A stretch of DNA of 44,847 nt, taken from the NCBI GenBank assembly GCA_902634695.1, contig CACPLE010000006.1, positions 1-44,847 on the forward strand, read 5' to 3'. Of the stretch, positions 42,433-44,847 are shown piece by piece. The stretch comes from an uncultured Pelagibacteraceae bacterium. GTDB lineage: Bacteria > Pseudomonadota > Alphaproteobacteria > Pelagibacterales > Pelagibacteraceae. The translations under genes were made by a program, and so were the position numbers. The notes beneath the pieces were generated by a model. The model did not search any database and had not been told where the DNA came from. It was given only the letters and a program-made list of their open reading frames with translations. Position 1 is the stretch's first letter, and the number at the start of each line of letters is the position of its first letter.

Positions 42433-42900
42433 TTATTTTTTTAGCTTGCTTGAAAAATTCAAATTATCAGATTTAAAATTAGATTTATTTTGGTTAATAA
42501 ATTCATCCATAATTTTAGTTTTTTCTTCTTCAAATTCTGCAACTTTTCTAAGATTTAAATCTATATAAAGAGACAACATTTCTATAGTTGCAGACAAAGT
42601 TTTTTTTGATTTTTCATACATTTCCATTTTAAAATGTAATCTTTTTTTATCATGATCAAAATGAGTTAAAAAAATATCTACCTCATCACCTTGTTTTACT
42701 TCATTATTATAAGTTGTGTGAGTTTCAACAACCATAGTACTTTTTTTTGTTGTTTTGGCCGAGTGTTCTCCCATTTTAAATTTTTCAAGAATAACTTCCC
42801 ATGCTTTGTCAAAAATTAGAACATAGAAAGCCATGTTCATATGGTCATTATAATCAGTCCAATCTTTAATAATCGTTGTTGTTGTTACATATGTTGACAT
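42433..42900 (-). CDS. Hot-dog-fold acyl-CoA thioesterase
   Basis: 155 residues. The catalytic helix region reads 'DWTDYNDHMNMAFYVLIFDK', the usual Asp-x-x-x-His-x-N motif of 4-hydroxybenzoyl-CoA-type thioesterases, followed by 'VVETHTTYNNEVKQGDEVDI' and a lysine/glutamate-rich C-terminal extension (about 125-155). It probably hydrolyses a short or specialised acyl-CoA. Close relatives sit beside carnitine dehydrogenase and dehydrocarnitine-cleaving BKACE enzymes, where they release glycine betaine from betainyl-CoA; a BKACE gene is 700 bases away here. That role is inference. The 56-base gap to the TauD gene holds nothing notable. Confidence 0.85.
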   Translation of the reverse strand: MSTYVTTTTIIKDWTDYNDHMNMAFYVLIFDKAWEVILEKFKMGEHSAKTTKKSTMVVETHTTYNNEVKQGDEVDIFLTHFDHDKKRLHFKMEMYEKSKKTLSATIEMLSLYIDLNLRKVAEFEEEKTKIMDEFINQNKSNFKSDNLNFSSKLKK

Positions 42901-42923
42901 TAGTATTTATGTTCTTAATAAAT

Positions 42924-43490
42924 TTATTTATTAATATATTTTGTAATATTCGGAATAAGAGCTGTAGCAAGCAATATTTTAAAAATCTCACTTAAAACAA
43001 AAGGATATAGTCCTGCAACTAAAGCTTTTTCAAATCCAATTATTGATCCTAAATATCCCACACCTAATAAAAAAATAATAAATGTTCCTATAAGTAAAGA
43101 TTTTAAACTTTTCAAAAAAGATTTGTTATACCCAAGGTCTGAAAATATTCCTATAACCCATGCAGCAGTCACCATTCCATACAAGTAACCTGCGGTCGGC
43201 CCTGTTAGGTAAACCAAACCACCACCTTTTGCAAAAACTGGCAATCCAAAAGCTCCTTCCAAGAGATATACGGCTAATGTAGTGAATGCAAGACCCGATC
43301 CATACGACATTCCAATAATAAAAACAATAAACGTTTGCATTGTCATTGGCACTGGCCAGAATGGAACTTGAACTTTTGAAGATGCAGCCAATAAAACAGT
43401 ACCAAAAAAAACTAATAAAATATTTTTTAAATAAATATTTATCTTATAAGGCGATAGTATTGAATTAATAAGCGTTGTATTATTTTTCAT
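42924..43490 (-). CDS. bioY: Biotin uptake protein BioY
   Basis: 188 residues with six helices and BioY signatures 'KVQVPFWPVPMTMQTFIVFI', 'LAVYLLEGAFGLPVFAKGGG' and 'LTGPTAGYLYGM' (biotin-binding region). BioY is the S-component of ECF biotin transporters and can work alone in bacteria lacking BioMN; neither is in the window. Biotin auxotrophy or scavenging fits a streamlined genome. Its start faces the BKACE gene across 95 bases, and the thioesterase gene follows 23 bases downstream, possibly in the same transcript. Confidence 0.95.
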   Translation of the reverse strand: MKNNTTLINSILSPYKINIYLKNILLVFFGTVLLAASSKVQVPFWPVPMTMQTFIVFIIGMSYGSGLAFTTLAVYLLEGAFGLPVFAKGGGLVYLTGPTAGYLYGMVTAAWVIGIFSDLGYNKSFLKSLKSLLIGTFIIFLLGVGYLGSIIGFEKALVAGLYPFVLSEIFKILLATALIPNITKYINK

Positions 43491-43545
43491 TGTTTAATAG
43501 CATTTAACCATACTTTGTTTAAAAGTTAAATAAATTTAAACATAG

Positions 43546-43572
43546 TTTACCATAAGTCATTTTTAGTATACT
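43546..43572 (+). promoter_or_regulatory. Possible promoter of the BKACE gene
   Basis: TTTACC (43546-43551) and TATACT (43567-43572) with a 15-base spacer, ending 13 bases before the ATG, would give a very short leader. The spacer is shorter than ideal and the region is AT-rich, so this is tentative. Confidence 0.3.
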
Positions 43573-43585
43573 TTCTTTAAAAAAA

Positions 43586-44470
43586 ATGAGTAAAGTATTT
43601 ATATCATGCGCGGTAACTGGTTCAGGAGATACAGCCAGTAAACATCCTGATTTACCAAAAACACCAGAACAAATTGCAAAAGCATCTATTGAAGCAGCAA
43701 AAGCAGGAGCCGCAATTGCACATATTCATGTCAGAGAAGAAGACGGAAAACCTAGTAGAAGATTAGAATTATACAAAGAAGTAGTAGACCGTATTCGTTC
43801 AAGCGATACAGATGTAATATTAAATCTTACAACTGGGATGGGCGGTGATCTAGATATTGGACAAGGAAAAAATCCTCTTGAATTTGGACCTATGACAGAC
43901 ATGGCAAATGTAATGGAGAGAATTGCAAATGCAGAACAATTTTTACCAGAAATATGCACACTTGATTGTGGAACTTTAAATTTTGGTGATAGTTCTGTTA
44001 TTACAGTAAATACACCTAACGATTTAAGAAAAGCTGCTAAAAGATTACAAGAAATAAATGTTAAACCTGAAATAGAAGCTTTTGATTTAGGAAATATGTG
44101 GTTTGGAGCGCAGTTATATAAAGAAGGTTTGTTAAGTGATCCGCCAATGTTTCAAATGTGTTTAGGTATACCCTGGGGAGCACCTGCAACACCTTTAGCA
44201 ATGCAAGCAATGAAAGATATTATGCCTAAAGAAGGTGTTTGGTCTGGTTTTGCAATTTCAAAAAATGAAATGCCGTTCGTTGCTCAAACTGTAATTATGG
44301 GCGGAAACCCAAGAGTGGGACTTGAAGACAATTTATATTTATCAAAAGGAAAATTAGCTACAAATGCTCAATTAGTTGAGAAAGCAATTAGAATTGTAAA
44401 TGATCTTGGAGTTTCAATAATGACTCCTGCGGAAACTAGAGAAAAACTAAAATTAAAAAACTATAAATAA
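43586..44470 (+). CDS. BKACE family beta-keto acid cleavage enzyme (DUF849)
   Basis: 294 residues of the (beta/alpha)8 BKACE fold. The zinc-binding 'AAIAHIHVREEDGKPSR' (His-x-His), 'DVILNLTTGMGGD', 'PEICTLDCGTLNFGD', 'KPEIEAFDLGNM' (Glu) and 'MGGNPRVGLEDNLYLSKG' are all present. The family condenses a beta-keto acid with acetyl-CoA to yield acetoacetate and a new acyl-CoA; known substrates include 3-keto-5-aminohexanoate and 3-dehydrocarnitine. The thioesterase at 42433 could release the acyl-CoA product, hinting at carnitine-type chemistry. Substrate-specifying residues cannot be judged by eye. The start is the ATG after an A-run, with no ribosome site. Confidence 0.93.
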   Translation: MSKVFISCAVTGSGDTASKHPDLPKTPEQIAKASIEAAKAGAAIAHIHVREEDGKPSRRLELYKEVVDRIRSSDTDVILNLTTGMGGDLDIGQGKNPLEFGPMTDMANVMERIANAEQFLPEICTLDCGTLNFGDSSVITVNTPNDLRKAAKRLQEINVKPEIEAFDLGNMWFGAQLYKEGLLSDPPMFQMCLGIPWGAPATPLAMQAMKDIMPKEGVWSGFAISKNEMPFVAQTVIMGGNPRVGLEDNLYLSKGKLATNAQLVEKAIRIVNDLGVSIMTPAETREKLKLKNYK

Positions 44471-44483
44471 TTATTAAATTTAT

Positions 44484-44846
44484 TTAATCCATTCTTGTAG
44501 CATTTCCATCAACAGGAATAGCTTGGCCAGATATTCTTTCACCATCACTTGAAATTAAAAAAGAACACATTTTTCCTATGTCATCTTCATAAATCCAACA
44601 ATCCATAGAAGCCATAGATACAAAATCCTTTTCGACTAATTTTTTTGAAACTTTTAAAAATTTTGCTTTATCTCTTATAACTCTTACCATTCTATCTCCT
44701 TTAATAGTTCCAGGACAAATTGCATTCACTCTAATTTTGAATTTTCCAAGCTCCATTGCTAAAGTTTTGGTTACACCTATAACGTTAACTTTTAGAGTTT
44801 GTTCCCAATCATCAGATGTTAATTTTTCAATTGTTCCTGTTGGACC
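44484..44846 (-). pseudogene. Short-chain dehydrogenase, edge-cut and missing its catalytic segment
   Basis: The frame is open to the window edge; visible residues run from 'GPTGTIEKLTSDDWEQTLKV' through 'NVIGVTKTLAMELGKFKIRV' to 'ISGQAIPVDGNATRMD'. In normal SDRs the 'N-x-x-G' strand (here NVIG) is followed by about 45-50 residues carrying the catalytic Ser and Tyr-x-x-x-Lys before the 'G-L-T-K-x-LAMELG' helix. Here the two are joined directly and in frame, so Ser, Tyr and Lys are absent. Flanking parts are well conserved, including 'RVNAICPG'. This looks like a recent deletion or an assembly collapse. The N-terminal NAD-binding part is outside the window. Confidence 0.75.
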
Positions 44847-44847
44847 T

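Overview
The window is strongly AT-rich and gene-dense. Genes overlap by 1-4 bases (TAATG, ATGA), intergenic gaps are tiny and alternative start codons are used. Gene content (branched-chain ABC importer, many EamA and other carriers, TauD-type oxygenases, a BKACE enzyme, BioY, an Amt transporter) fits a streamlined marine alphaproteobacterium of the SAR11/Pelagibacterales kind. That assignment is inference from composition and content. I see no rRNA, tRNA, CRISPR or transposon.

Region 1 (1-15783) is a type IV pilus locus merged with a signalling module. A rightward run encodes PilN (5' cut), PilO, PilP, the lipoprotein secretin PilQ, the assembly ATPase PilB and the platform protein PilC. 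Two tandem prepilins, a small membrane protein and a TPR/outer-membrane beta-barrel protein follow. Embedded in this are all enzyme classes of a partner-switching pathway: a leftward STAS antagonist and HATPase kinase (6104-6816), and two PP2C/SpoIIE phosphatases. One phosphatase carries a CHASE2 sensor (11568-13682) and follows a FecR-domain protein with a histone-H1-like lysine tail. The other is fused to a complete ammonium transporter (13675-15783). No sigma factor is visible. A two-part dyad occurs upstream of both the STAS/pilin divergent pair and the FecR operon, with a looser copy ahead of a small lipoprotein gene. The natural reading is an ammonium- and envelope-sensing switch that controls a pilus.

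Region 2 (15912-23101) holds the small lipoprotein, an operon for D-amino acid/2-oxoacid chemistry (FAD oxidoreductase, EamA carrier, 2-hydroxyacid dehydrogenase, MsrB), a stand-alone intimin/invasin-type beta-barrel next to a separate secreted protein, a glutaredoxin, and a secreted dienelactone-hydrolase-like enzyme.

Region 3 (23165-31263) is a long rightward operon: ProC-like reductase, LivGFHM importer, thioredoxin-like protein, a 22-residue membrane microprotein, MFS and LysE carriers. It ends at a strong bidirectional terminator shared with the convergent substrate-binding protein gene.

Region 4 (31338-44847) is mostly leftward catabolic and transport genes. They are EamA, aldehyde dehydrogenase, alpha/beta hydrolase, DUF1185 protein and flavin monooxygenase; then 2-oxoglutarate oxygenase, EamA and amidinotransferase; then a GMC oxidoreductase with two homopolymer frameshifts, a PhnZ-like HD oxygenase and a TauD dioxygenase; then a hot-dog thioesterase, BioY, a rightward BKACE enzyme and an edge-cut short-chain dehydrogenase lacking its catalytic segment. 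Likely themes are oxidative C-P bond cleavage, guanidino compounds and carnitine/betaine-type substrates.
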